A stretch of 64,000 bases of DNA from Conexibacter woesei DSM 14684 (lineage in GTDB: Bacteria > Actinomycetota > Thermoleophilia > Solirubrobacterales > Solirubrobacteraceae). How positions within the stretch are numbered: the stretch's first letter is position 1; each line of letters opens with the position of its first letter. Below are positions 13,057-24,437 of this stretch, piece after piece. The stretch lies in the NCBI RefSeq assembly GCF_000025265.1, contig NC_013739.1, positions 1-64,000 of the forward strand, read 5' to 3'. Below the pieces are notes generated by a model. That model made no database searches. It worked only from the letters and a program-made list of their open reading frames with translations, and had not been told where the DNA came from. Position numbers and translations under genes: made by a program.

Positions 13057-15213
13057 GTGGAACACCGCAACGTGACCGGCGGCGACGCATCGACCGTGCG
13101 CCTGCGCGGCGAAGGGCCGCGTCCGCCGGACGCGGCGCCGCTCGTGCTCGAGCGCTACCGGCTGCTGCGCCAACTCGGCGCGGGCGCGTTCGGCACTGTC
13201 TGGCTCGCGCACGACGAGCGGCTCGCCCGCGACGTCGCCGTCAAGGCGATCGCGCTCGACCACGCCTCCGGCCGCGCCGAGCAGGAGGCGCGTGCCGCCG
13301 CACGGCTCGCCCACCCGGCGATCGTGACGCTCTACGAGGCGGGCACGGAGGACGGCAGCACCTATCTCGTCACCGAGCTGGTCCGCGGCGGCACGCTCGC
13401 GGAGCTGCTGGCGGAGGGCGCGCTGTCGGACCGCGACGTCGCCGAGGTCGGGATCGCGCTCTGCCAGGGGCTGGCCCACGCCCATGCGCAAGGCGTCGTG
13501 CACCGCGACGTGAAGCCGTCGAACGTGCTCGTGCCGGACGCCCCGCACGCCGGCGGACCGGTCGCGAAGCTGACCGACTTCGGCGTCGCGCGGATCGTCG
13601 AGGGCGCCGGCGGCGACGCGCTGACGCGCACGGGCGACGTCGTCGGCACGCTCGCGTACATGGCGCCCGAGCAGGCGGAGGGGAGAGAGGCCGGCGCGCC
13701 CGCCGACCTCTACGCCGCCGCGCTCGTGCTCTACGAGGCGCTCAGCGGCGTCAACCCGATTCGTGGCGGGACGGCGGTCGCGACCGCGCGCCGGCTCGGC
13801 GCGACGCTGCCGCCGCTGGAGCGCCAGCGGCGCGATCTGCCGCCCGATCTGTGCGACGCGATCGACCGCGCGCTGCTGCCGCGGCCCGGCGAGCGCGGCA
13901 CCGTCGCGCACCTGCACCGCGCGCTGAGAGCGGCGCTGCCGCAGCTCGGCGACGAGCCCGGGACCGTCGAGGCACCGCACGTCGAGCGGTTCGCGACGGC
14001 GGTGACGCAGGTCGCCGAGCGCGGCCGGCAGGGCTGGCGCCGCCGCTCGCGCGAGCAGGAGCTGGCCGAGGTCGCCGCCGAGCTGGGCGCCGGAGCGGGC
14101 GCGTGGACGGTGCACGACCGCCGTGGGGCGGCGACGCGCGAGGCGGACCGCGCGGGCGCTGCAGGCGAGCGGCGTGGGCTGCTTGGCCGTCGCGATGGGG
14201 ACGGCGCCGGCGGGCGACGCGGGCTGTTTCGCGGCCGTGACGCGGGCGACGAGCGCTTCGAGGACGTGGACGGCCGTGCTGTGGCCCCGGGCCAGCGGCG
14301 GATGCGCTCGCCGCTGCTGCTCGGCCATGCGCTGCCGGGCCTCGCCGGCGGCGCGGTCGTCGCCGTCGGGCTCTCGGTCGTGCCGGTCGCTGCCGACGTG
14401 ACGGTGCCGAGCCCGCTGCTCGCCGGCGCGCTGGCGGCGGTCGCGGTCGGGCTGCTGCCGCGGATCGGCTGGCTCGCCTGCGTGGCGGTGCTGCTGAGCT
14501 GGCTCGCGGGACCGGCCGGCGCGCCCGGCACGGCGCTCGTCGTCGCCGCCGGCGTCGCTGTGATCCCGCCGCTGCTGCCCTTCGGCGGCCGCAGCTGGTC
14601 GCTGCCGTTCGCGGCGCCGCTGCTCGGCGCCGCGATGCTCGCCGGCGCCTATCCCGCGGTCGCCGGGCAGGCGCGCACCGTCTGGCGCCGCGCCGCGCTC
14701 GGCGCGCTCGGCTTCTGGCTGCTGGCGCTCGCCGAGCCGCTGGCGCGCACGACGCTGTTCTACGGCCGTGCGAGAGGGACGCAGCCGCTGCCGCGCTGGG
14801 ACGACTCGCTCGACGGCGCGATCGACCATGCGCTGCGCCCGCTGTTGGAGTCGGGGATGCTCGCGACCGCCGCGCTGTGGGCCGCCGGCGCGGCGGTGCT
14901 GCCGTGGCTCGTGCGCGGCCGCCGCGCCGCGATCGACCTGATCGCCGCGACGCTGTGGGCAGCCGCGCTGGCCGCCGGCGCGTCCGCGATCGGCGGCACG
15001 CTCGACGGGCGCGTGCCGCATCCCGACCCCCGTGGCGCGGCGCTCGGCGCCGCCGCTGCCGTCTTCGTCGCGATAGCCGCCCGCGCGGTTCGTGCCGCTC
15101 GCGCGCGCCGTCACGACGAGAACGACGTGCCGCGGGCCGGCGGCGGGGTCGTCGCGGCCCCCGGCGTGGGCCGGCGACGGTGGCCGGCAGCCGATCCAGA
15201 GGCACTGCCGTAG
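13057..15213 (+). CDS. Ser/Thr protein kinase with a multi-pass membrane C-terminus
   Basis: Hanks-type kinase of 718 aa. The GTG at 13057 is chosen because GGGAG lies 12 nt upstream; a GTG at 13072 is the alternative. Kinase motifs are LGAGAFGTVW, VAVKAIALD, VVHRDVKPSNVLV, LTDFGVARI and GTLAYMAPEQAEG. After a long charged linker the last 300 residues (from about 418) contain about seven to nine hydrophobic helices rather than the single helix plus sensor domain usual in PknB relatives. The kinase may sense a membrane state, but nothing shows the ligand. It lies 27 bp before fhaA, so it is likely part of that operon. Confidence 0.88.
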   Translation: MEHRNVTGGDASTVRLRGEGPRPPDAAPLVLERYRLLRQLGAGAFGTVWLAHDERLARDVAVKAIALDHASGRAEQEARAAARLAHPAIVTLYEAGTEDGSTYLVTELVRGGTLAELLAEGALSDRDVAEVGIALCQGLAHAHAQGVVHRDVKPSNVLVPDAPHAGGPVAKLTDFGVARIVEGAGGDALTRTGDVVGTLAYMAPEQAEGREAGAPADLYAAALVLYEALSGVNPIRGGTAVATARRLGATLPPLERQRRDLPPDLCDAIDRALLPRPGERGTVAHLHRALRAALPQLGDEPGTVEAPHVERFATAVTQVAERGRQGWRRRSREQELAEVAAELGAGAGAWTVHDRRGAATREADRAGAAGERRGLLGRRDGDGAGGRRGLFRGRDAGDERFEDVDGRAVAPGQRRMRSPLLLGHALPGLAGGAVVAVGLSVVPVAADVTVPSPLLAGALAAVAVGLLPRIGWLACVAVLLSWLAGPAGAPGTALVVAAGVAVIPPLLPFGGRSWSLPFAAPLLGAAMLAGAYPAVAGQARTVWRRAALGALGFWLLALAEPLARTTLFYGRARGTQPLPRWDDSLDGAIDHALRPLLESGMLATAALWAAGAAVLPWLVRGRRAAIDLIAATLWAAALAAGASAIGGTLDGRVPHPDPRGAALGAAAAVFVAIAARAVRAARARRHDENDVPRAGGGVVAAPGVGRRRWPAADPEALP

Positions 15214-15239
15214 CATGGAAACGCGCCCTGGCGCACCGT

Positions 15240-15998
15240 ATGAGCGTCTTCAAGAGCCTCGAAAGCAAGATCGCCGGCCTCGTCGAGGGCACGTTCAGCC
15301 GTGCCTTCCGGTCCGAGGTGCGGCCGGTCGAGATCGCGCGCAAGCTCGCCCGCGAGATGGAGGAGCACAAGTCGCTCTCGGTCTCGCGCGTCTACGTCCC
15401 GAACGAGTACGCCGTCTACCTCTCGCCTGCCGACCGGGAGAGGTTCGCCGACCTCGAGGGCGAGCTGGTGCAGGAGCTGGGCGGGTACCTGCTGGAGCAC
15501 GCGCGGCGCGAGAGATTCGCGCTGATGTCGCGGCCGTTGATCGAGTTCCGCACCGACGACCGTCTGCGGCTCGGAGAGTTCGGCATCCAGGCGCGGCTCG
15601 TGAAGTCCGCGGCGGAGCCGGCCGCGGTCCCGTCGCAGGGCGAATCCGGGCACACGATGGTCTACAGCGCCGCCGAGCGGCTGCAGGAGCCGCTGGAGGA
15701 GCGCGCACGGCAGCGCGCCTCCACGGCGCTGCTGGTCACCGACGGGAAGCGGATGGTCGTCGGCCCCGCGGGGGCGACGATCGGTCGCAGTCGCGACTGC
15801 GACGTCGTGCTGGGCGACGCGAACGTCTCGCGCAAGCACGCCGAGGTGCGACCGCGCGGCGACGGCTGGATGATCCACGACCTCGGCTCGACCAACGGCG
15901 TGACCGTGAACGGCACGCGGATCGAGCAGGCGCAGCTGCTGCGCTCCGGCGACCGCGTCGAGATCGGCACGACGCTGCTGACGTTCGAGCTGGAGTAG
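15240..15998 (+). CDS. fhaA: FHA domain protein FhaA (DUF3662 plus FHA)
   Basis: Phosphothreonine-binding adaptor of 252 aa. The N-terminal DUF3662 domain (1-115) begins MSVFKSLESKIAGLVEGTFSRAF. A linker leads to the C-terminal FHA domain (about 165-250) with TIGRSRDCDVVLGD, NVSRKHAEV and GSTNGVTVNG, the residues that read phosphothreonine. In mycobacteria FhaA binds phosphorylated MviN and controls peptidoglycan synthesis; the same role is inferred here from the gene order with rodA, pbpA and pknB. Confidence 0.93.
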   Translation: MSVFKSLESKIAGLVEGTFSRAFRSEVRPVEIARKLAREMEEHKSLSVSRVYVPNEYAVYLSPADRERFADLEGELVQELGGYLLEHARRERFALMSRPLIEFRTDDRLRLGEFGIQARLVKSAAEPAAVPSQGESGHTMVYSAAERLQEPLEERARQRASTALLVTDGKRMVVGPAGATIGRSRDCDVVLGDANVSRKHAEVRPRGDGWMIHDLGSTNGVTVNGTRIEQAQLLRSGDRVEIGTTLLTFELE

Positions 15999-16002
15999 CC
16001 CG

Positions 16003-16515
16003 ATGACGCTCGAACCAGCCTCCGTCGCGCTCAAGCTGGGCTTTCTCGCGGTCCTCTACCTGTTCCTGCTGTGGATCGTGCGCAGCTCGCTGAAGGACCT
16101 GCGGCGCGCGCAGGCCGGCGGAGACGCGGCGGTCGCGGAGATGCACGCGGCCGCTCCCGCGGCCGACGCGACCGCGATGCACAACGCCGCCGACGACCTG
16201 CTCGGCGACGCGATCGGGGACGGCGAGCCGCGCCTCGTGGTCGAGCGCGCGGCGGGGCATCCGGACGGGATCGCCTACGATCTGGCACGCGGCGTCACGC
16301 TCGGCCGCGGCGACGTCGAGATCAGGCTCGAGGATCCGTTCGCCTCCAGCCACCACGCGCGGATCGAACGGCAGGGCAGCGTGCTGGTGCTCGAGGACCT
16401 CGGCTCGACCAACGGCACCTACCTCAACGAGGAGCCGTTGCGCGGGATCCAGCCGCTGCACCACGGCGACCGGATCCGGATCGGCGACAGCGAGTTCTCG
16501 TACCTTCAGGACTGA
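16003..16515 (+). CDS. fhaB: FHA domain protein FhaB (membrane-anchored)
   Basis: Protein of 170 aa with an N-terminal membrane helix (about 7-25, VALKLGFLAVLYLFLLWIV) and a C-terminal FHA domain (about 85-168) showing TLGRGDVEIRL, SSHHARIERQG and GSTNGTYLN. Actinobacterial FhaB (FipA/GarA-like neighbours) recognises phosphothreonine on division and wall proteins. It is four bases after fhaA and before the PP2C phosphatase, the standard actinobacterial order. Confidence 0.93.
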   Translation: MTLEPASVALKLGFLAVLYLFLLWIVRSSLKDLRRAQAGGDAAVAEMHAAAPAADATAMHNAADDLLGDAIGDGEPRLVVERAAGHPDGIAYDLARGVTLGRGDVEIRLEDPFASSHHARIERQGSVLVLEDLGSTNGTYLNEEPLRGIQPLHHGDRIRIGDSEFSYLQD

Positions 16516-16542
16516 CCACATGACCCCCCCGCCCACAAGCTG

Positions 16543-17793
16543 ATGCTGCGCGTCGCAGAGCACGTCGAGAAGTCCGACACCGGGCTCGCCCGCCGCGCGA
16601 ACGAGGACAACTTCTTCGTCCGCTCGCCGCTGTTCGTCGTCGCCGACGGGATGGGCGGCGCGCAGGCCGGCGAGGTCGCCTCGCGACTCGCCGCCGAGAC
16701 GTTCGCGACCGGGCTGCCGGAGGGCGGCACCGTCGAGGAGCGGCTCGCGACACGCGTGCTGGAGGCCAACTCGCGCATCTACAGACTGTCGCGCGAGGAC
16801 AGCGAGCGCGCCGGCATGGGCACGACGCTGACGGCGATCTACGTCGACGGCGAGGAGCTGGCCGTCGCGCACGTCGGCGACAGCCGCGCCTACCTGTGGC
16901 GCGACGGCGAGCTGACGCGGCTGACGCGCGACCACTCGCTCGTCGACGAGCTGGTCAGGCGCGGGAAGCTGACCGAGGAGGAGGCCGCCGAGCATCCGCA
17001 GCGGTCGATCATCACGCGCGCGCTCGGGCCCGAGCCGGATGTCGAGGTCGACACCCGCACCTACCGCGCCCAGGCTGCCGACGTGCTGCTGCTGTGCAGC
17101 GACGGGCTGACCTCGATGATCTCCGAGCAGCACGTCGCCGAGCTGCTCGGCGCCGCCGAATCGCTGGAGGCGGCGGCGCAGGCGCTCATCGACGCTGCCA
17201 ACGCGGCCGGCGGGCGCGACAACATCACCGTCGTGCTGTTCCGGCTGGAGGAGGCCGCCGCCGGCGCGGCCGCGGAGGCGAGCGCGACCGCGCCGCTCGA
17301 CCAGCCGACGCAGACCGGCATGCGGGCGGCCGACGCGCGCACCGCCGTCGCGCCGGCCGAGCCGGAGACGGCCGAGCAGCCCGCCGCGCGCGCAGCGGCG
17401 CGCGAGCAGCCGCCGGAGCTTCCCGCGGTCGTCGCCGCGCGCCGCCGTCGCGCCGAGCGCGAGAACCAGCCGCTGCCGCGCCGCGTGAAGATCTTCGCGG
17501 CGACCGTCTCGACGCTGATCGTGCTGACGATCCTCGGGATCGCCGGCATGTTCGCGACGCGCGCAGTCTTCTTCGTCGGGACCAACGACCAGGGGATGGT
17601 GACCGTCTACAAGGGGCTGCCGTTCGACCTGCCGGCGGGCCTGAAGCTGTACTCGGAGTACTCCGTCTCCGGTGTCCCGGCCGCCGCCGTGCCGGAGCCG
17701 CGCCGCAAGGAGCTGCTCGACCACCAGCTGCGCTCGCGCAGCGATGCGCGCGACCTCGTCGCGCAGCTGGAGCTCGGAAGACTCTCGCCGTGA
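16543..17793 (+). CDS. pstP: PP2C-family Ser/Thr phosphatase (PstP-like)
   Basis: Metal-dependent phosphatase that reverses Ser/Thr kinase signalling; 416 aa. The catalytic domain occupies residues 1-235 with metal-binding motifs RANEDNFFV, VADGMGG, GMGTTLTAI, HVGDSRAYL, CSDGLTSMI and GGRDNITVVL. A juxtamembrane Ala/Glu-rich stretch leads to one helix (about 321-345). A short extracytoplasmic tail follows. No good Shine-Dalgarno sequence precedes the ATG. The stop overlaps the GTG of rodA, so the two are translated together. Confidence 0.94.
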   Translation: MLRVAEHVEKSDTGLARRANEDNFFVRSPLFVVADGMGGAQAGEVASRLAAETFATGLPEGGTVEERLATRVLEANSRIYRLSREDSERAGMGTTLTAIYVDGEELAVAHVGDSRAYLWRDGELTRLTRDHSLVDELVRRGKLTEEEAAEHPQRSIITRALGPEPDVEVDTRTYRAQAADVLLLCSDGLTSMISEQHVAELLGAAESLEAAAQALIDAANAAGGRDNITVVLFRLEEAAAGAAAEASATAPLDQPTQTGMRAADARTAVAPAEPETAEQPAARAAAREQPPELPAVVAARRRRAERENQPLPRRVKIFAATVSTLIVLTILGIAGMFATRAVFFVGTNDQGMVTVYKGLPFDLPAGLKLYSEYSVSGVPAAAVPEPRRKELLDHQLRSRSDARDLVAQLELGRLSP

Positions 17794-19097
17794 GCGCCCG
17801 CAACCGCGAGCTGCTCGGGCTGATCCCCGCGTCGCTGCTCGTGACCGCGGGATTCGCCGCCGTCTTCATCGAGCGGGGCTCGTTGTCGCAGAACGAGCTG
17901 TCGGACCTGTCGCTGACGTACGGCGCGATCTTCCTCGGCCTCTGCGTCGCGGCACACGTCTTCCTGCGCTTCGCGCTGCCGTACGCCGACCCGTACCTGT
18001 TCCCGCTCGTCGCGGTGCTGGCCTGCTTCGGGCTCGTGATGATCTACCGGATCGACGACACGCTCGCGCGGCAGCAGGCGCAGTGGTTCGTCGTCGGGCT
18101 GATCCTGTTCGTCGCGACGATCGTCTTCCTGCGCGACTACCGCAAGCTGGAGCAGTACCGGTACCTGATCGCGTTCGGCAGCCTCGCGCTGCTGTGCCTG
18201 CCGCGCCTGCCGGGGATCGGCGCGCAGGTCAACGGCGCCTACCTCGGGATCCGCATCCCCGGCGTGATGGTCTTCCAGCCGACGGAGTTCGCGAAGATCG
18301 GGATCGTCGTCTTCCTCGCCAGCTACCTGCGCGACACGCGCCAGGTGCTCGTCGTCGGTGCGCGCCGCGTGCTCGGCGTGACGCTGCCGCCGCTGAAGCA
18401 CTTCGGCCCGCTGCTGGTGATCTGGGGGATGGCGATGCTGCTGCTCGTCGTGATCCGCGACCTCGGATCCTCGCTGATGTTCTTCGGCGCGTTCCTCGCG
18501 CTGATCTACGTCGCGACCGACCGCTTCTCGTTCGTGCTGATCGGGCTCGTGCTGTTCGGCCTCGGCGGCTGGTACCTCGGCAACACCGTCCCGCACGTGA
18601 TCGACCGCGTCGACGTCTGGATGGACCCGCTCAACCCCGCCCGTTACGGGAACGAGGGGTACCAGATCGCCAACTCGCTGTTCGCGCAGGCGGACGGCGG
18701 CGTGCTCGGGCGCGGCTTCGGCGGCGCGATGCTGGAGTCGCCGTTCGGCGACCCGATCCTGCCGGCGGCGCAGACCGACCTGATCTACGCGCTGATCGTC
18801 AACGAGGTCGGCCTCGTCGGCGCGGTCGCGGTGCTGATGGTCTACCTGCTCGTCGTCCAGCGCGGCTTCAAGATCGCGCTGCTGGCGAGAGACTCGTTCT
18901 CGACGCTGCTGGCCGTCGGGCTCTCCGCCGTCTTCGCGCTGCAGGTGTTCGTGATCGTCGGCGGCGTCACGAACGTGATCCCGCTGACCGGCGTCACGCT
19001 CCCGTTCATCTCCTACGGCGGCTCGTCGATCCTCGCGAACTTCGTCCTGCTCGCGCTGCTGCTGCTCGTCTCCGACAAGGCACGGCGACCCGCATGA
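17790..19097 (+). CDS. rodA: SEDS-family peptidoglycan glycosyltransferase (RodA/FtsW)
   Basis: Polymerises lipid II into glycan strands in the membrane. It is 435 aa with about ten to twelve hydrophobic helices. Family motifs include FQPTEFAKIGIV, the DLGSSLMFFGAF region with the catalytic Asp, and VTNVIPLTGVTLPFISYGGSS near the C-terminus. The GTG start overlaps the phosphatase stop (GTGA), and the TGA overlaps the pbpA ATG. Pairing with a class B PBP in the next gene is the usual RodA-PBP2 or FtsW-FtsI arrangement. Confidence 0.94.
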   Translation: MSARNRELLGLIPASLLVTAGFAAVFIERGSLSQNELSDLSLTYGAIFLGLCVAAHVFLRFALPYADPYLFPLVAVLACFGLVMIYRIDDTLARQQAQWFVVGLILFVATIVFLRDYRKLEQYRYLIAFGSLALLCLPRLPGIGAQVNGAYLGIRIPGVMVFQPTEFAKIGIVVFLASYLRDTRQVLVVGARRVLGVTLPPLKHFGPLLVIWGMAMLLLVVIRDLGSSLMFFGAFLALIYVATDRFSFVLIGLVLFGLGGWYLGNTVPHVIDRVDVWMDPLNPARYGNEGYQIANSLFAQADGGVLGRGFGGAMLESPFGDPILPAAQTDLIYALIVNEVGLVGAVAVLMVYLLVVQRGFKIALLARDSFSTLLAVGLSAVFALQVFVIVGGVTNVIPLTGVTLPFISYGGSSILANFVLLALLLLVSDKARRPA

Positions 19098-20541
19098 GCG
19101 TGCCGATCATGCGCCTGTTCCTGGCGATCGTGCTGCTGTTCGTGATCCTGATCGCGTGGACGTCGCGCTGGTCGGTCTTCGGGGCGGAGGCGCTGCGCGA
19201 GAACCCGCTCGACAAGCGCCCGCTGTTCGCCGGGCTGCAGGTCAAGCGCGGCGCGATCACGGCGGCCGGCGGCGAGGTGCTCGCGAAGTCGGTCAGAGTC
19301 CGCCGCAAGGGCGGGTCGATCTACGAGCGCGAGTACCCGACCGACAGCCTCTTCGGCCATCCGGTCGGCTACGCGAACCTGCTGTTCGGCCAGCTGTCGG
19401 GCCTGGAGCGGTCGCGCAACGACGAGCTGACGGGGACGACGAGCGAGCTGAACTCGATCGTCGACCAGCTGCAAGGAAAGCGGCGCGCGGGCAACACCGT
19501 CGTGACGACGCTCGACGCCGACGCGCAGCGCGTCGCGACCGACGCGCTCGGCGGCCAGAAGGGCGCGATCGTCGCGATAGAGCCGAAGACGGGCGCGGTC
19601 AAGACGATGGTCAGCAGCCCCGGCTACGACCCCAACGACGTCAGAGACCCGGACGCGCTCAGCGCCCTCAACAGGGACACCGAGAACGCGCCACTGCTCG
19701 ACCGCGTGACGCAGGGCACCTATCCGCCCGGCTCGACGTTCAAGGTCGTGACCGCGTCCGCCGCGATCGACTCCGGCCAGTTCACGCCCGACTCGGTCCT
19801 CAACGGCGACACCGGCAAGGTGATCTCCGGCACGCCGCTCAACAACGACTCGAACGTCAGCTACGGCGACATCGACCTGCGGACGGCGCTGAAGAACTCG
19901 GTCAACGTCGTCTGGGCGCAGGTCGCCGAGAGACTCGGCAAGCAGACGATGGCCGACTACATGGACAGATTCGGCTTCTACAGACTGCCGCCGCTCGACT
20001 ACCCGAAGGACCAGATGATCGCGAGCGGCGAGCGTGGGCCGAACGGCCGGCTGATCCCGGTCACGAGCCCGCTCGTAGATGTCGGGCGGATGGCGATCGG
20101 CCAGGACAAGCTGACGGTCACGCCGCTGCAGATGGCGATGGTCGTCTCCGCCGTCGCCAACGGCGGCAAGCTGATGAAGCCGCACCTGACCGACAAGGTC
20201 GTCGACCCGGACGGGCGCACCGTCGACACGATCGAGCCGGAGACGTGGAGCGAGCCGATCTCCTCCCAGACGGCCGCCGAGATGACGACGATGATGCGCA
20301 GCGTGGTCGACGACGGCACCGGCACGGCCGTGCAGATCCCCGGGCTCGACATCGCGGCGAAGACCGGCACCGCGCAGGTCGGCGCGCCCGGCTCCGGGCT
20401 GACGCAGCCGTGGTTCGTCGCGTTCGCGCCCGCGAACGACCCGCAGATCGCGCTCGCCGTCACCGTCGAACGCAGCCAGGGCGGCTCCGGCGGCACCGTC
20501 GCCGCCCCGATCGCCCGCCAGGTCTTCGAGAGCCTGCTGAG

Positions 20542-20545
<4 letters not shown>
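19094..20545 (+). CDS. pbpA: Class B penicillin-binding protein (PbpA-type transpeptidase)
   Basis: D,D-transpeptidase that cross-links peptidoglycan, 483 aa. One N-terminal helix (6-24) anchors it outside the membrane. The transpeptidase triads are STFK at 214-217, SVN at 269-271 and KTGTA at 423-427. The short dimerisation region and length match actinobacterial PbpA rather than long FtsI. It overlaps rodA by four bases (ATGA) and pknB starts at its own stop, so the three proteins are made in step. Confidence 0.95.
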
Positions 20546-22510
<1,965 letters not shown>

Positions 22511-22518
<8 letters not shown>

Positions 22519-24019
22519 ACAGCGCGATCTCGCTGATCTCGACCTTGCCGCCGGAGGGCAGTCTCGTGATCCACAGCAGCACGTGGCGGCTGCGCTGCCC
22601 GGCCGTGTCGAGGTCGATGTCCTGTCTGCGCTGGACGTCGGAGCTGGTCGCGACTCTGCGCCACGCGGGATCGTCGAGGCTCTCGGGCACGTCGGCGGCG
22701 TCGGTCACGTAGACGTCGGCGGAGAAGCCGGGGGTGTTCGTGCGGACGCGCATCTTGCGCAGCACCGCGCCGGGAGAGACGTCGACCGCGAGGCCGACGC
22801 CGTCCTTCGGCAGGACGGCGTTCTCGTATCTCTCGGTGCTCCAGAACGTCGACGGGTTGTTGTCGACGGCGAAGGTCGTCTCCTCGGAGTGCTCCTCGCC
22901 GTCGCCGCCGCTGCTGGTCGGGTCGTAGTCGGAGGCGGCCGTCTGCGCCAGGCTGATCTGCTGCAGCTGGACGGGACCGTCTCTCGCTCTGCCGGCGGAT
23001 CTGCCGGTCCCTCTCTCGCCGTTCTCGAGCGCGAACACGATCGCGGCGACGAGCGCCGCGACGACGAGCAGCGCGAGGACGGCGAGCCAGGCCGGCCGGC
23101 GGACGCTCAGCGGCAGCCTGCGCTGGGCGCTGCGCGGCAGCGTGCGGATCACGGTCGTCGCCTCGCCGGTCGCGCTGCCGGCGCGCGCCGTCTCGAGCGC
23201 GAGCACGTCCTCGAGGTCGGCGATCAGCTCCTCGTCGCTGCGGTAGCGCTCCAGCAGGTCCTTCGCGGTCGCGCGGTCGATCACCGACGCCAGCGACGCC
23301 GACACCTCCGGCCGCAGCTCGCGTACGTCGGGGATCTCCTCGCGCACGTGCTTCATCGCGACGGCGACCTGGTTCTCGCCTCTGAACGGGACGCTGCCCG
23401 TCAGCATCTCCCACAGCACGATGCCGAGCGAGTAGAGGTCGGACTGGCCGCCGACGGGGTGGCCGAGCGCTTGCTCGGGAGAGACGTAGTCGGTCGTGCC
23501 GAGCACGCGGCCGTCCTGCGTCAGCCCGTCCTCGTCGAGCGTGCGCGCGATCCCGAAGTCGGTGACCTTCGCGCTGCCCTCCTCGTCGATCAGCACGTTC
23601 TGGGGCTTCACGTCGCGGTGGACGATGTGCCGGGCGTGCGCGGCGCCGAGCGCCCGCGCGATCTCGATCGCGTACGCGACCGCCTCGCCGATCGGGAGTT
23701 GGCCGAGCCGGCGGATCCGCTCCTTCAGCGTCTCGCCCTCGACGTACTCGAAGACGATGTACGGGCGGCCGGCGTCCTCGCCCGCGTCGATCACGCCGAC
23801 GATGTGGGGGTGGGAGAGCTGCGCGACCGCGCGCGCCTCGCGCCGGAAGCGCTCGAGCTGGTCGGAGTCCGACGCGATCTCGCGGTTCATCAGCTTGATC
23901 GCGACCGGCCGCTCCAGCGTCGTGTCGAGCGCGCGGTAGACCGTCGACATCCCGCCGGTCCCGATCCGGGCCTCGAGTCGATAGCGGTCGTTGAGGAGGG
24001 TTCCGAGCAGGGTGCTCAT
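22511..24019 (-). CDS. Ser/Thr protein kinase with an extracytoplasmic discoidin-like domain
   Basis: Kinase of 502 aa on the opposite strand to pknB. Motifs are IGTGGMSTVY, VAIKLM (Lys 42), IVHRDVKPQN (132-141), VTDFGIART (152-160) and GTTDYVSPEQALG. One helix spans 309-331. The outside part (about 345-502) contains DNNPSTFWSTERYENAVLPKDG and a C-terminal strand pattern ending EISEIALFR, resembling an F5/8 type C (discoidin) carbohydrate-binding fold. The domain call is by sequence pattern only. It sits where pknA often lies, but its direction differs. Its 3' end overlaps pknB. Confidence 0.88.
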
Positions 24020-24042
24020 GGCGTCACGAGTATTTTGCGCCC

Positions 24043-24117
24043 ATGCCCGGCATCAATGCGTCCTACTACACCGATCCCGTCTGTCCTTGGTCGTGGGCGC
24101 CGAAGCCCACATTACGA
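24043..24117 (+). pseudogene. 5' remnant of a DsbA/FrnE-like thioredoxin-fold gene
   Basis: From the ATG at 24043 the frame reads MPGINASYYTDPVCPWSWAP and then KPTLR. The segment YYTDPVCPWSWA is the typical start of DsbA/FrnE-like oxidoreductases, whose full length is near 200 aa. Similarity stops after about 25 codons. The frame then runs into the csrA 3' end on the other strand, and codons such as aca, tta and cga appear. It is divergent from the kinase and abuts the first flagellar gene, so it marks a truncation at the cluster boundary. A second open stretch right after it (YDASDAAREFGAQAR, another frame) could be part of the same broken gene. Confidence 0.55.
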
Positions 24118-24157
24118 TGCCAGCGACGCGGCGCGCGAGTTCGGCGCGCAGGCGCGC

Positions 24158-24391
24158 TCACTCGCTTCTGGCCGACGGCGGCCGCTCGGGCAGCTTCGGC
24201 ATGTCGGCGGCGGTCGCGGCGGCCTGGTTCTCCCGCTTGACGGCGGCCCAGATCTCCTCGCGGTAGATCGGCAGCTCCTTCGGCGCGTCGATGCCGAGGC
24301 GCACGGTCTGGCCGCTGACCTCCATCACCGTCACCGTGATGTCGTCGCCCAGGACGATCTTCTCGCCCGGCCTCCGGGTGATGATCAGCAC
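24158..24391 (-). CDS. csrA: Carbon storage / translational regulator CsrA
   Basis: RNA-binding repressor that blocks ribosome binding sites, in flagellated Gram-positives chiefly that of flagellin mRNA. GTG start with a perfect AAGGAGG 7 nt upstream; 77 aa. The core LIITRRPGEKIVLGDDITVTVMEV and VRLGIDAPKELPIYREEIW is canonical. The last 25 residues (Ala/Glu/Pro-rich) extend beyond the usual 60-70 aa. It is the last gene of the flgG-to-csrA operon and sits beside its antagonist FliW. Confidence 0.95.
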   Translation of the reverse strand: MLIITRRPGEKIVLGDDITVTVMEVSGQTVRLGIDAPKELPIYREEIWAAVKRENQAAATAADMPKLPERPPSARSE

Positions 24392-24437
24392 GGCGATTCC
24401 TCCTTGGAAAGCGGATGGCCGACCGGGGCCGGGTGCT

